Part shown: piece after piece, positions 1 through 4,834 of the stretch
Layout: each line of letters opens with the position of its first letter
Numbering within the stretch: position 1 is the first letter of the stretch
Source: Rhizobacter sp.
GTDB taxonomy: Bacteria > Pseudomonadota > Gammaproteobacteria > Burkholderiales > Burkholderiaceae
Assembly: GCA_014379885.1 (NCBI GenBank)
Contig: JACMKW010000179.1
Coordinates: 1-5,412 of the forward strand
DNA: 5,412 bases
Direction of reading: 5' to 3'
The notes under the pieces: model-generated
Database searches by the model: none
The model's input: only the letters and a program-made list of their open reading frames with translations
Told to the model about the DNA's origin: nothing
Made by a program: the position numbers and the translations under genes

Positions 1-297
1 ATGGAAATGCCGGGCTGCAGCCTGTGCATGGGCAACCAGGCGCAGGTGAAGGAAGGCGCAACCGTGTTCTCGACCAGCACACGCAACTTCCCAAACCGCC
101 TGGGCAAGAACAGCAACGTCTACCTCGGTTCGGCCGAGCTGGCCGCCATCTGCTCCAAGCTCGGGCGCATCCCGAACCGCGAGGAGTACCTGGCCGACAT
201 GGGCGTACTCACCGCCGCCAGCAGCAAGGTGTACCAGTACTTGAACTTCGATCAGATCAAGGACTTCACCGACGCGGCAGACAAGGTCACTGCCTGA
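1..297 (+). CDS. acnB: Aconitate hydratase B, C-terminal 98 residues (5' end outside window)
   Basis: Aconitase B interconverts citrate and isocitrate through cis-aconitate in the TCA cycle, in the cytoplasm, using a [4Fe-4S] cluster. Visible here is the C-terminal part of the catalytic domain. The motif PGCSLCMGNQ (fragment residues 4-13) carries two cysteines that match the second and third cluster ligands of the family (Cys769 and Cys772 in E. coli AcnB). It is followed by STSTRNFPNRLG (24-35), with the conserved arginines near the active site, and by the typical tail of AcnB (SAELAA, then YLNFDQ). The family is about 860 residues long, so roughly 760 residues lie upstream of the window; the ATG at base 1 is an internal methionine, not the start. 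The reading frame ends normally at TGA 295-297. The last 12 codons recur in diverged form at 1121-1156. Identification is secure. Confidence 0.96.
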   Translation: MEMPGCSLCMGNQAQVKEGATVFSTSTRNFPNRLGKNSNVYLGSAELAAICSKLGRIPNREEYLADMGVLTAASSKVYQYLNFDQIKDFTDAADKVTA

Positions 298-354
298 GGG
301 ACAGGGCCCCCCAGTCGCTGCCGCTCCTGCCCCCGAGGGGCTGAGCCCGGACGA

Positions 355-375
355 ATCTTGTCCAGTGGACAAGAT
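355..375. repeat. Perfect 21-base dyad in the acnB 3' region
   Basis: Ten-base arms ATCTTGTCCA and TGGACAAGAT pair perfectly around a single central G at 365. As RNA it would form a 9-bp stem with an AGT loop. No T tract follows, so it is not an intrinsic terminator. It could stabilise the acnB transcript, be a protein binding site, or be part of an interspersed element. It is missing from the second, shorter copy of this flank at 1156-1233. Confidence 0.6.
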
Positions 376-389
376 GCGCCTGGCGAAGG

Positions 390-423
390 GTCGGGCCCCT
401 GGCCCGACGCGGCCTGCAAGGCC
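390..423 (+). repeat. Two adjacent GC-rich stem-loops downstream of acnB
   Basis: GTCGGGCC at 390-397 pairs with GGCCCGAC at 401-408 around a CCT loop. Immediately after, GGCCT at 411-415 pairs with AGGCC at 419-423 around GCA. Neither is followed by a run of T. With the dyad at 355-375 and the terminator at 513 they give the predicted acnB 3' UTR four hairpins in a row. The role is unknown; transcript protection against 3' exonucleases is a plausible inference. Confidence 0.5.
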
Positions 424-512
424 CGCCTGGCGGCCCGGCAAAGCCGGTTCCGCGGGCGTGGCTTGATCGTGCGGCGCTCAGGTGCTTACTGAATCCGAGA
501 CTCACAAAGCTC

Positions 513-543
513 AAAGGCCGGCACTGCCGGCCTTTTTTCTTTT
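513..543 (+). terminator. Intrinsic terminator of acnB
   Basis: AAAGGCCGGC (513-522) pairs perfectly with GCCGGCCTTT (526-535) around the loop ACT, and the stem runs into a T-rich tract, TTTTTTCTTT, up to 543. This is a strong Rho-independent terminator on the plus strand. It lies 216 bases after the acnB stop codon, so the acnB transcript should carry a long structured 3' UTR. The A-rich start of the stem gives only a short T run on the minus strand, so it is mainly one-directional. Confidence 0.9.
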
Positions 544-656
544 ATGGGCTGCCCCATGGTCGGAGAAGAGGCAAGGCGCGTGTCGGAATGCGCCGCGACT
601 CGACGGCGAAACGCTGTTCAGCGCGCGAGAACGCGTGAAGTTTGGGTAGCCTGCAA

Positions 657-676
657 CTTCAGTCAACTGAAGGAGA
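657..676 (+). promoter_or_regulatory. Shine-Dalgarno site overlapped by a dyad
   Basis: The ribosome binding site AAGGAGA (670-676) lies 8 bases (counted from GGAG) before the ATG at 684 and decides that start. Its first three bases are also the end of a perfect dyad, CTTCAGT at 657-663 and ACTGAAG at 666-672. As RNA this gives a 6-bp stem with loop TCAA, which would partly occlude the ribosome binding site. The pairing is seen in the sequence; a regulatory effect is inference. Confidence 0.6.
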
Positions 677-683
677 AACCTCC

Positions 684-1034
684 ATGCGCAAAAACATTCT
701 CACCATCGCCTTGATCTCTGCCTCGTTCGCTTTTGGCGGCGCCGCCCTGGCCCAAACCGTTACCAATAGCGAGACCAACGCCACCACCACCACCCCCACA
801 CCTTTGTCTCAAGCGGCCAAGGATGCCAAGGTGGAATCCAAGGGCGAATACAAGGCTCGCAAGAAGGTGGCCGATGCCAACAAGGAGTTGAACAAGGCCG
901 AGTGCGAAGTTTCAGCCAACGGAATGGCTGAACACGCCTGCAAGAAGAACGCACGCGCCATCGCCAAGCAGGAAAAGGCCGAGGCCAAGATGACTCACGA
1001 GAACGAGAAGAAAGTCATCCGCGACGCGAAATGA
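684..1034 (+). CDS. Small secreted Lys/Ala/Glu-rich protein, unknown function
   Basis: The product is 116 residues long. Residues 1-23 form a clear Sec signal peptide: MRKN, a hydrophobic core, then GGAALA with probable cleavage between Ala23 and Gln24, so the mature protein of about 93 residues is probably periplasmic. Residues 25-41 are a Thr/Asn/Pro-rich linker partly encoded by four ACC codons in a row (783-794). Residues 42-116 are highly charged, alanine- and lysine-rich and without prolines, so probably helical. Two cysteines, Cys74 and Cys86, could form an intramolecular disulfide after export. The start is set by AAGGAGA 8 bases upstream; a TTG at 642 in the same frame would put 14 unrelated residues before a perfect signal peptide. 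I recognise no named family. Proteins of this composition are sometimes auto-named TolA-like, which low complexity alone does not justify. The gene stands alone between two terminator-like structures and between the two copies of the acnB tail. Confidence 0.85.
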   Translation: MRKNILTIALISASFAFGGAALAQTVTNSETNATTTTPTPLSQAAKDAKVESKGEYKARKKVADANKELNKAECEVSANGMAEHACKKNARAIAKQEKAEAKMTHENEKKVIRDAK

Positions 1035-1040
1035 GCGGCG

Positions 1041-1067
1041 CACTAACGCCGCTGCGCGGCGTTAGTG
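1041..1067 (+). terminator. Perfect 12-bp hairpin just after the small secreted-protein gene
   Basis: CACTAACGCCGC (1041-1052) pairs perfectly with GCGGCGTTAGTG (1056-1067) around the loop TGC, starting 6 bases after the stop codon. No T tract follows, so it is not a canonical intrinsic terminator. Its position and strength suggest a transcript-end or RNA-stabilising structure. True termination may be at 1257-1283. Confidence 0.5.
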
Positions 1068-1120
1068 ACGTCGGTTCGCTCTGGCGTAATGCCGGTCGCG
1101 TAGTCTTCGAGCGTGAGCAA

Positions 1121-1156
1121 GACTTCACCGACGCGACAGACAAAGTCACGGCCTGA
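1121..1156 (+). pseudogene. Detached, diverged copy of the last 12 codons of acnB
   Basis: Read in frame, these bases give DFTDATDKVTA and a TGA stop, against DFTDAADKVTA and TGA at 262-297. Two of the three base differences are synonymous third-position changes (AAG to AAA, ACT to ACG) and the third gives Ala to Thr. No ribosome binding site, start codon or recognisable aconitase sequence lies upstream, and similarity upstream of 1121 fades to at most a few scattered matches. It is a remnant, not a gene. The pattern fits a tail that diverged while still part of a functional acnB, for example one from a related strain, but three differences are too few to prove it. Confidence 0.6.
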
Positions 1157-1233
1157 TAGAGGCCCCACAGTCGCTACGCTGCCGCCTTGCAGGGCGCGCC
1201 CGGCCAAGCCGGATCCTCGGGCGTTGCTTGATC
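1121..1233 (+). repeat. Right copy of the acnB 3'-end/flank repeat
   Basis: This is the partner of 262-468 and contains the three matching blocks 1121-1156, 1161-1175 and 1199-1233 in the same order. It is shorter by about 90 bases because the hairpin block 345-427 of the left copy has no counterpart here. Weaker resemblance may continue to the following terminator, since CCGAGAC occurs in both flanks (495-501 and 1260-1266). Together the two copies flank the small secreted-protein gene as direct repeats. Confidence 0.7.
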
Positions 1234-1256
1234 AGGCTGCACTGAGACGCTTGATC

Positions 1257-1283
1257 AACCCGAGACACTCGTCTCGGGTTTTT
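1257..1283 (+). terminator. Intrinsic terminator between convergent units
   Basis: AACCCGAGAC (1257-1266) pairs perfectly with GTCTCGGGTT (1271-1280) around the loop ACTC, followed by T residues to 1283. The T run is on the plus strand, so it chiefly stops rightward transcription from the acnB/small-gene side. It also sits 11 bases beyond the stop codon of the leftward lipoprotein gene; on that strand the stem is followed by only two T residues, so termination from that side would be weaker. Confidence 0.82.
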
Positions 1284-1293
1284 CATGGGCAAC

Positions 1294-1995
1294 TCAGAAA
1301 TCGAACACCAGCGAAGCCGACGGCCCACGCACGCGAATGTCCAGTTCGGACAGCGAGTCGGGCACGTAGCCGGTGTGGCGGCGCTCCGAGTACCCCAGGC
1401 GCAGCGACGCGCCGGGCACCGGGCTCACCAGCAGCCCTGCGTCGAAGGCATAGGTGCGCATTGCACCCCCGTTGCTGCCGGTGACGCGGGCCTCCAGGGC
1501 CAGTACGTCATTGAAGCGCCAGCTCGGCGTGATGCCGTAGAAGAACCGGGTGCCCCAGCGCTGCGACTGCGCGCGCTGCGTGGAGACCGTCGGCTCGACC
1601 GTGAGGTCGGTGCCCATGCGCGACACACCGAGCCTTGGCTCCAGCCTGAAATGCGACCCGAAGGAGATGCGCTGGGCATAGGCCAGGTGGCCTTGCTGCA
1701 CCGTCACCTGGTTGTGCAGGCTGTCGGGGCCGCTGATGTGCTGCGTGCCCACGTCGACGTGCTGCCCGGCGCCGAGTTGCTGCGTGTCATTGGCGCGATA
1801 GCGCTCGTAGCCGACTTCGATGCCGCCCTCGCTGCGCCCGCGGCTCAGCACTTCCGGACGGAATGTGGCGCGCACCGATACCGTTGGCGAGTTCTGGTCG
1901 CGGATGCGTGCGCCTTCCAGGCCTTCGCAGCCAGCCAGGCCCGTCAGCACCACGCTGACGAGGGCAACACAAATGGACTTGGGGATCAGCATCAT
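1294..1995 (-). CDS. Predicted outer-membrane beta-barrel lipoprotein, unknown function
   Basis: The product is 233 residues. It begins with a lipoprotein signal: basic Lys6, a hydrophobic stretch, and the lipobox Leu20-Ala21-Gly22-Cys23, with Glu rather than Asp after the cysteine, which favours outer-membrane sorting. From about residue 38 the sequence has the alternating pattern of amphipathic beta strands with short turns (for example GGIEVGYERYRAN at 57-69, then 97-112, 116-134, 147-160, 163-173, 179-191, 196-205). It ends in VFDF with a C-terminal Phe, as in barrel proteins recognised by the BAM machinery. The size suits a small barrel of about eight strands. The start overlaps the sbcB stop as TGATG, with the ribosome binding site GGAGAGAG (2007 to 2000) inside the sbcB end, so translation is probably coupled to ExoI. 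A second ATG follows directly and could also serve as the start. No named family is recognised; the barrel assignment is inference from pattern. Confidence 0.85.
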   Translation of the reverse strand: MMLIPKSICVALVSVVLTGLAGCEGLEGARIRDQNSPTVSVRATFRPEVLSRGRSEGGIEVGYERYRANDTQQLGAGQHVDVGTQHISGPDSLHNQVTVQQGHLAYAQRISFGSHFRLEPRLGVSRMGTDLTVEPTVSTQRAQSQRWGTRFFYGITPSWRFNDVLALEARVTGSNGGAMRTYAFDAGLLVSPVPGASLRLGYSERRHTGYVPDSLSELDIRVRGPSASLVFDF

Positions 1996-3506
1996 CAGTC
2001 TCTCTCCGGTGCGATTTCAGTGGCGTAGTCGACAAGCGCGCCCAGGATCTCTTGACCACGTTCATCGGCCTCCTGCTCCAGCACGTCAATGCGCTCGAAG
2101 AAGGCTTCGAGCGTGAGCGCGCCTCCCGCGCCGTCATGCAAACGGTGGGCACAGTGCTCTTGCCACTGCGCACGTTCTGCGTCGCTCAAGGTGGCGGGGA
2201 AGTTGCGCGCGCGGTAGCGGAAGAAAAGTTCGTCCAGTCGCTTGTCGGCAAACGCCGGGCGCTTGTCGGCCAGTTGCGCGGGGCCGACGCCGCGCAGGCG
2301 CTGCAGGCTGCGGCGGTCTTCGTTGCCGATGAAGCCCCCGTATAAGTCTTCGTCGACATCAGGTTTGCCTTCAGGCGCTGGCCGCTCAAACACTGCCGGC
2401 CACATGCCGGCAAGCAGCTGGCCCTTCTGCGCCGCCAGCTCGGCGTGGCGCAACGACTGCTCGATGTCCAGCCCCCACTTGTCGGCCATGACCGCGCCAA
2501 ACGGCTTGTAGTTGCCCACAACGATGGGCGACTTGTTGATGTGGATGGTCTTGATCGGCAGGCGCGTCACGCCATCGGGCAAATCATCGGTCTTGCTGAA
2601 CATGCGCTGGCGGATGGTGTCCACATCGAGCGTGAACAGCTCCGACGGGTCGGCCGCGAGATCCCACACGATCACTTCGTTCTTGTTGTTGGGGTGTGGC
2701 GCCAGCGGCCATACCAGGGCAATGCCGCCGCGCTCCACGCCGTACATGCCCGACACATGCAAGAAAGGCCGGCCCACGCCCATTTCCTTCATCACCTCGT
2801 CTTTCTTGCGCAGGCGCAGGCAGAAGTCCCACAGCTTGGGCTGGCGCTGCTTGATGAGCCGCGCCATGGCAATGGTGGCGCGCACGTCAGACAAGGCATC
2901 GTGCGCCGCCTCGTGCACCAGGCCGTTGGCTTTGGTGAGGTGCTCCAGCTTGAACGAAGGCCGGCCATCGTCATGCTTGGGCCACTCGATGCCCTCGGGC
3001 CGCAGCGCCCAGGTCACACGCACCACGTCAAGCAGATCCCAGCGCCCGCACTGGTTCTGCCACTCGCGCGCATAGGGGTCGATCAAGTTGCGCCAGAACA
3101 GGTGGCGTGTGACCTCGTCGTCGAAGCGGATGGAGTTGTAGCCCACACCCACCGTGCCGGGCTGGGACAACTCTTTTTCGATCACGTCGGCGAATGCATG
3201 TTCGGGCAGGCCTTGTACCAGGCAGATCTGCGGCAGGATGCCGGTGAGCAGGCAGGCCTCGGGGTCGGGCAGATAGTCGGGTGCGGGCTGGCAGAACACC
3301 ATCACCGGCTCGCCGATCTCGTTCAGGTCAGCGTCGGTGCGCACGCCGGCAAATTGCGAGGGCCGGTCGCGGCGGGGCACTCGGCCGAAGGTTTCGTAGT
3401 CGTGCCAGAAGAAGGTCGTGCTGTCGCCACCGGGCCGCCCCGAGGCGGCAGCCGCCCCCTCGGGGGGCAGTGAACGAAGTGAGCGTGGGGGTTCTGAAGC
3501 AGTCAT
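1995..3506 (-). CDS. sbcB: Exodeoxyribonuclease I (3'-5' single-strand DNA exonuclease)
   Basis: ExoI degrades single-stranded DNA from the 3' end and acts in recombination and mismatch repair in the cytoplasm. The product is 503 residues (E. coli 475). All residues of the DEDDh active site are visible: Asp36 and Glu38 in HDYETFG, Asp129 in RFDDEVTR, His202 and Asp207 in HDALSDV. They sit at a constant offset of 21 from E. coli Asp15, Glu17, Asp108, His181 and Asp186, so this domain has no net gaps against E. coli. Other family blocks are RWDLLDV (155-161), [13 protein letters not shown] (183-195), the SH3-like region starting LHVSGMYG, and the C-terminal helical region with [13 protein letters not shown]. 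The extra N-terminus (residues 6-27) is encoded by an interspersed GC-rich repeat. No other ATG lies between the start at 3506 and the catalytic domain, and no strong ribosome binding site precedes 3506, so the true start is less certain. It is first in a two-gene minus-strand unit and divergent from serC. Confidence 0.95.
   Translation of the reverse strand: MTASEPPRSLRSLPPEGAAAASGRPGGDSTTFFWHDYETFGRVPRRDRPSQFAGVRTDADLNEIGEPVMVFCQPAPDYLPDPEACLLTGILPQICLVQGLPEHAFADVIEKELSQPGTVGVGYNSIRFDDEVTRHLFWRNLIDPYAREWQNQCGRWDLLDVVRVTWALRPEGIEWPKHDDGRPSFKLEHLTKANGLVHEAAHDALSDVRATIAMARLIKQRQPKLWDFCLRLRKKDEVMKEMGVGRPFLHVSGMYGVERGGIALVWPLAPHPNNKNEVIVWDLAADPSELFTLDVDTIRQRMFSKTDDLPDGVTRLPIKTIHINKSPIVVGNYKPFGAVMADKWGLDIEQSLRHAELAAQKGQLLAGMWPAVFERPAPEGKPDVDEDLYGGFIGNEDRRSLQRLRGVGPAQLADKRPAFADKRLDELFFRYRARNFPATLSDAERAQWQEHCAHRLHDGAGGALTLEAFFERIDVLEQEADERGQEILGALVDYATEIAPERD
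2000..2007 (-). promoter_or_regulatory. Ribosome binding site inside the sbcB 3' end
   Basis: On the minus strand GGAGAGAG runs from 2007 to 2000, with GGAG ending 8 bases before the lipoprotein ATG at 1995. It lies within the sbcB codons for the C-terminal Pro-Glu-Arg-Asp. Together with the one-base TGATG overlap it supports translational coupling and fixes the lipoprotein start. Confidence 0.75.
3426..3492 (-). repeat. GC-rich interspersed repeat, translated within the ExoI N-terminus
   Basis: On the minus strand this stretch reads CCCCCACGCTCACTTCG at its start, then CTGCCCCCCGAGGGGG, then CCGCCTCGGGGCGGCCCGG. It contains nested hairpin-forming sequences, GCCCCC/GGGGGC around CGA and GCCGCC/GGCGGC around CCGA (plus-strand reading). 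It encodes ExoI residues 6-27, rich in Pro, Arg, Ser, Ala and Gly. A related sequence lies after acnB (CCCCCCAGTCGCT and CTGCCCCCGAGGGG at 307-341, GGCGGCCCGG at 429-438), and a shorter one after the acnB-tail copy (1161-1183). I recall this kind of sequence as common between genes in Comamonadaceae; that is memory, not a search. Confidence 0.6.
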
Positions 3507-3599
3507 CAGAGGAATCTACCAGCCCGGGGGCTTCGGATAAGCTTGCGAGCTGCCCCTCTTTCGGGCGACCTTCACCAGTTCTTATTGCGGAGACCCTCC
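3507..3599. other. Divergent intergenic region between sbcB and serC
   Basis: These 93 bases should hold the promoters of both divergent units. I find no -35/-10 pair on either strand that I would defend. On the plus strand, GGAGA at 3589-3593 is the serC ribosome binding site, 6 bases before ATG 3600. On the minus strand no comparably good Shine-Dalgarno sequence precedes the sbcB ATG at 3506. Confidence 0.6.
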
Positions 3600-4682
3600 A
3601 TGACTCGCGTTTTCAACTTCAGCGCCGGCCCTGCCGCCCTGCCCGAATCGGTTCTGCGCCAGGCAGCCGATGAAATGCTCGACTGGAAGGGCTCTGGCAT
3701 GTCGGTCATGGAGATGAGCCACCGCGGCAAGGAGTTCATCGCGATCCACGCGCAGGCCGAAGCCGATCTGCGCGAGCTGCTGGCCATACCAGTCAACTAC
3801 AAGGTGCTGTTCCTGCAAGGCGGCGCCATTGGCCAAAACGCCATCGTCCCGATGAACCTGCTGCGCGGCAAGACCACCGCCGACTACATCAACACCGGCG
3901 AGTGGGCCAAGAAGTCGATCAAGGAAGCCAAGGCCTACTGCAAGGTCAACGTGGCCGCCACGGCCGAGGCCAGCCAATTCACCAACGTGCCCAAGCAAAG
4001 CACCTGGAAGCTTGACCCCGATGCGGCTTATGTGCACATCTGCTCCAACGAAACGATCGGTGGCGTGGAGTACCACTGGGTGCCCGACACCGGCACGGTG
4101 CCGCTGGTGGCCGACATGTCATCGAACATCTTGTCGCGCCCGGTCGACGTTGCCAAGTACGGCGTGATCTATGCCGGCGCGCAAAAGAATATCGGGCCGG
4201 CCGGTCTGACCATCGTCATCGTGCGTGATGATTTGCTGGGCGGGGCGTTGCCCATCACGCCCTCAGCCTTTGACTACAAGCAGCAGGCCGAAGCCGACTC
4301 CATGCTCAACACGCCACCTACTTATGCGATCTACATCGCCGGGCTGGTGTTCCAGTGGATCAAGGCACAGGGCGGGTTGAAGGCCATGGAGGCGCACAAC
4401 CGCGCCAAGGCGGCGCTGTTGTATGACTATCTGGACAGCGCCTCGTTCTACAGCAACTCCATTGCCAAGGAAGACCGATCGCTGATGAACGTGCCTTTCA
4501 AGCTGAAGGATGAAGCGCTGGATGCGGCTTTCCTGAAGGGTGCGGAGGCGCGTGGCATGTTGCAGCTCAAGGGGCACCGGTCGGTGGGAGGCATGCGAGC
4601 TTCCATCTACAACGCGATGCCGGTGGAGGGGGTGAAGGCGTTGGTGGCGTACATGAAAGAGTTTGCCGCGCAGCACCCCTGA
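3600..4682 (+). CDS. serC: Phosphoserine aminotransferase
   Basis: SerC transfers the amino group of glutamate to 3-phosphohydroxypyruvate to give O-phosphoserine, the second step of serine synthesis; in many bacteria it also acts in pyridoxal phosphate synthesis. The protein has 360 residues, close to E. coli SerC (362). Family marks run in order: [11 protein letters not shown] (5-15), MSHRGKEF with His41 and Arg42 at the substrate phosphate site, FLQGGA (71-76) and Trp102 at the cofactor, [10 protein letters not shown] (149-158), Asp172 in [12 protein letters not shown] facing the pyridine nitrogen, and the PLP lysine Lys196 in [10 protein letters not shown]. The C-terminal [16 protein letters not shown] block is intact. 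The start at 3600 is set by GGAGA 6 bases upstream and by homology; a TTG at 3543 would add 19 residues foreign to the family. The next gene encodes the preceding enzyme of the same pathway. It is divergent from sbcB. Confidence 0.97.
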   Translation: MTRVFNFSAGPAALPESVLRQAADEMLDWKGSGMSVMEMSHRGKEFIAIHAQAEADLRELLAIPVNYKVLFLQGGAIGQNAIVPMNLLRGKTTADYINTGEWAKKSIKEAKAYCKVNVAATAEASQFTNVPKQSTWKLDPDAAYVHICSNETIGGVEYHWVPDTGTVPLVADMSSNILSRPVDVAKYGVIYAGAQKNIGPAGLTIVIVRDDLLGGALPITPSAFDYKQQAEADSMLNTPPTYAIYIAGLVFQWIKAQGGLKAMEAHNRAKAALLYDYLDSASFYSNSIAKEDRSLMNVPFKLKDEALDAAFLKGAEARGMLQLKGHRSVGGMRASIYNAMPVEGVKALVAYMKEFAAQHP

Positions 4683-4693
4683 CCACCCACCGT

Positions 4694-4758
4694 GTCATCC
4701 CGCGCAGGCGGGAATCCACGGTGCCGCGATGCTGGATTCCCGCCTTCGCGGGAATGAC
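4694..4758. repeat. Large inverted repeat of palindromic arms (dRS3-like, REP/MITE-type)
   Basis: Left arm 4694-4718 and right arm 4733-4758 are inverted copies differing by one missing T and one C/A substitution, separated by a 14-base spacer. Each arm is itself a hairpin (CCCGC/GCGGG on the left). The right arm contains ATTCCC-N8-GGGAAT, the form described for the neisserial dRS3 repeat; the left arm lacks one T of it. Sequences beginning GTCATTCCCGCG and ending GGCGGGAATCCA are widespread between genes in many proteobacteria. It begins 12 bases after the serC stop and has no T tract, so as RNA it would form one long stem that may stabilise or attenuate read-through into the next gene. It has no coding capacity. 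Confidence 0.85.
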
Positions 4759-4791
4759 GAGGTACTGGTTTCCCGGGATGGCATGAAGACC

Positions 4792-4808
4792 CCAGCGTGG
4801 CACGCTGG
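4792..4808. promoter_or_regulatory. 17-base dyad upstream of the phosphoglycerate dehydrogenase gene
   Basis: CCAGCGTG (4792-4799) and CACGCTGG (4801-4808) are perfect inverted copies around one G. The dyad ends 12 bases before the ribosome binding site. It could be an operator for a dimeric regulator, or in RNA a 7-bp stem with loop GGC that sits just ahead of the ribosome binding site. The symmetry is seen; function is inference. Confidence 0.4.
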
Positions 4809-4834
4809 CTCCAAACCACCGAGGAGACCAAACC

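Larger units (their letters stand above)
262..468 (+). repeat. Left copy of a diverged direct repeat (acnB 3' end plus downstream flank)
   Basis: Three blocks recur in the same order and orientation further downstream. Bases 262-297 match 1121-1156 at 33 of 36 positions. Bases 305-319 match 1161-1175 at 14 of 15. Bases 434-468 match 1199-1233 at 31 of 35 without gaps. The left copy is longer because about 90 extra bases, containing the stem-loops at 355-375 and 390-408, lie between the second and third blocks. Counts are by eye. Collinearity of the three blocks makes chance similarity unlikely. Confidence 0.75.
298..683. other. 386-base noncoding region between acnB and the small secreted-protein gene
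   Basis: I see no credible gene here on either strand. The region holds a GC-rich stretch just after the acnB stop (304-345) that resembles the interspersed sequence at 3426-3492, then three stem-loops (355-375, 390-408, 411-423), a stretch (434-468) that recurs at 1199-1233, and the acnB terminator (513-543). From 544 to 656 lies the leader of the next gene. It should contain that gene's promoter, but I cannot point to a convincing pair of -35 and -10 boxes. The last part is a dyad overlapping the ribosome binding site (657-676). Confidence 0.7.

Noticed and set aside
642..683. TTG at 642 as an upstream start for the small secreted protein
   Set aside because: It would place 14 extra residues before a perfect signal peptide, and the strong AAGGAGA site points to ATG 684.
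1113..1484. A 123-codon open frame on the plus strand starting before the acnB-tail copy
   Set aside because: It runs through a perfect intrinsic terminator and into the antisense of the lipoprotein gene, and it reads the acnB-tail copy out of frame. No ribosome binding site or motif supports it.
1285..2028. A 247-codon open frame on the plus strand opposite the lipoprotein gene
   Set aside because: The minus-strand frame has a signal peptide, lipobox, ribosome binding site and TGATG coupling to sbcB. The plus frame has none of these and looks like a shadow.
1105..2118. A 14-base word, CTTCGAGCGTGAGC, at both 1105-1118 and 2105-2118
   Set aside because: The second copy lies inside sbcB coding sequence and the flanks do not match. 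One shared 14-mer is not surprising in GC-rich DNA, so I do not treat it as a repeat.
2445..3473. A 342-codon open frame on the plus strand opposite sbcB
   Set aside because: It is antisense to a clearly conserved ExoI gene with all catalytic residues. Its composition (rich in His, Gly, Ala, Val, Gln) is typical of the complementary frame of high-GC coding DNA, and it shows no recognisable motif.
3543..3599. TTG at 3543 as start of serC
   Set aside because: The 19 added residues are not part of SerC, whereas [12 protein letters not shown] is the family start and GGAGA lies at proper spacing before ATG 3600.
4694..4758. Possible CRISPR array between serC and the next gene
   Set aside because: There are only two arms, in inverted rather than direct orientation, with a 14-base spacer. 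This is an inverted-repeat element, not a CRISPR array.
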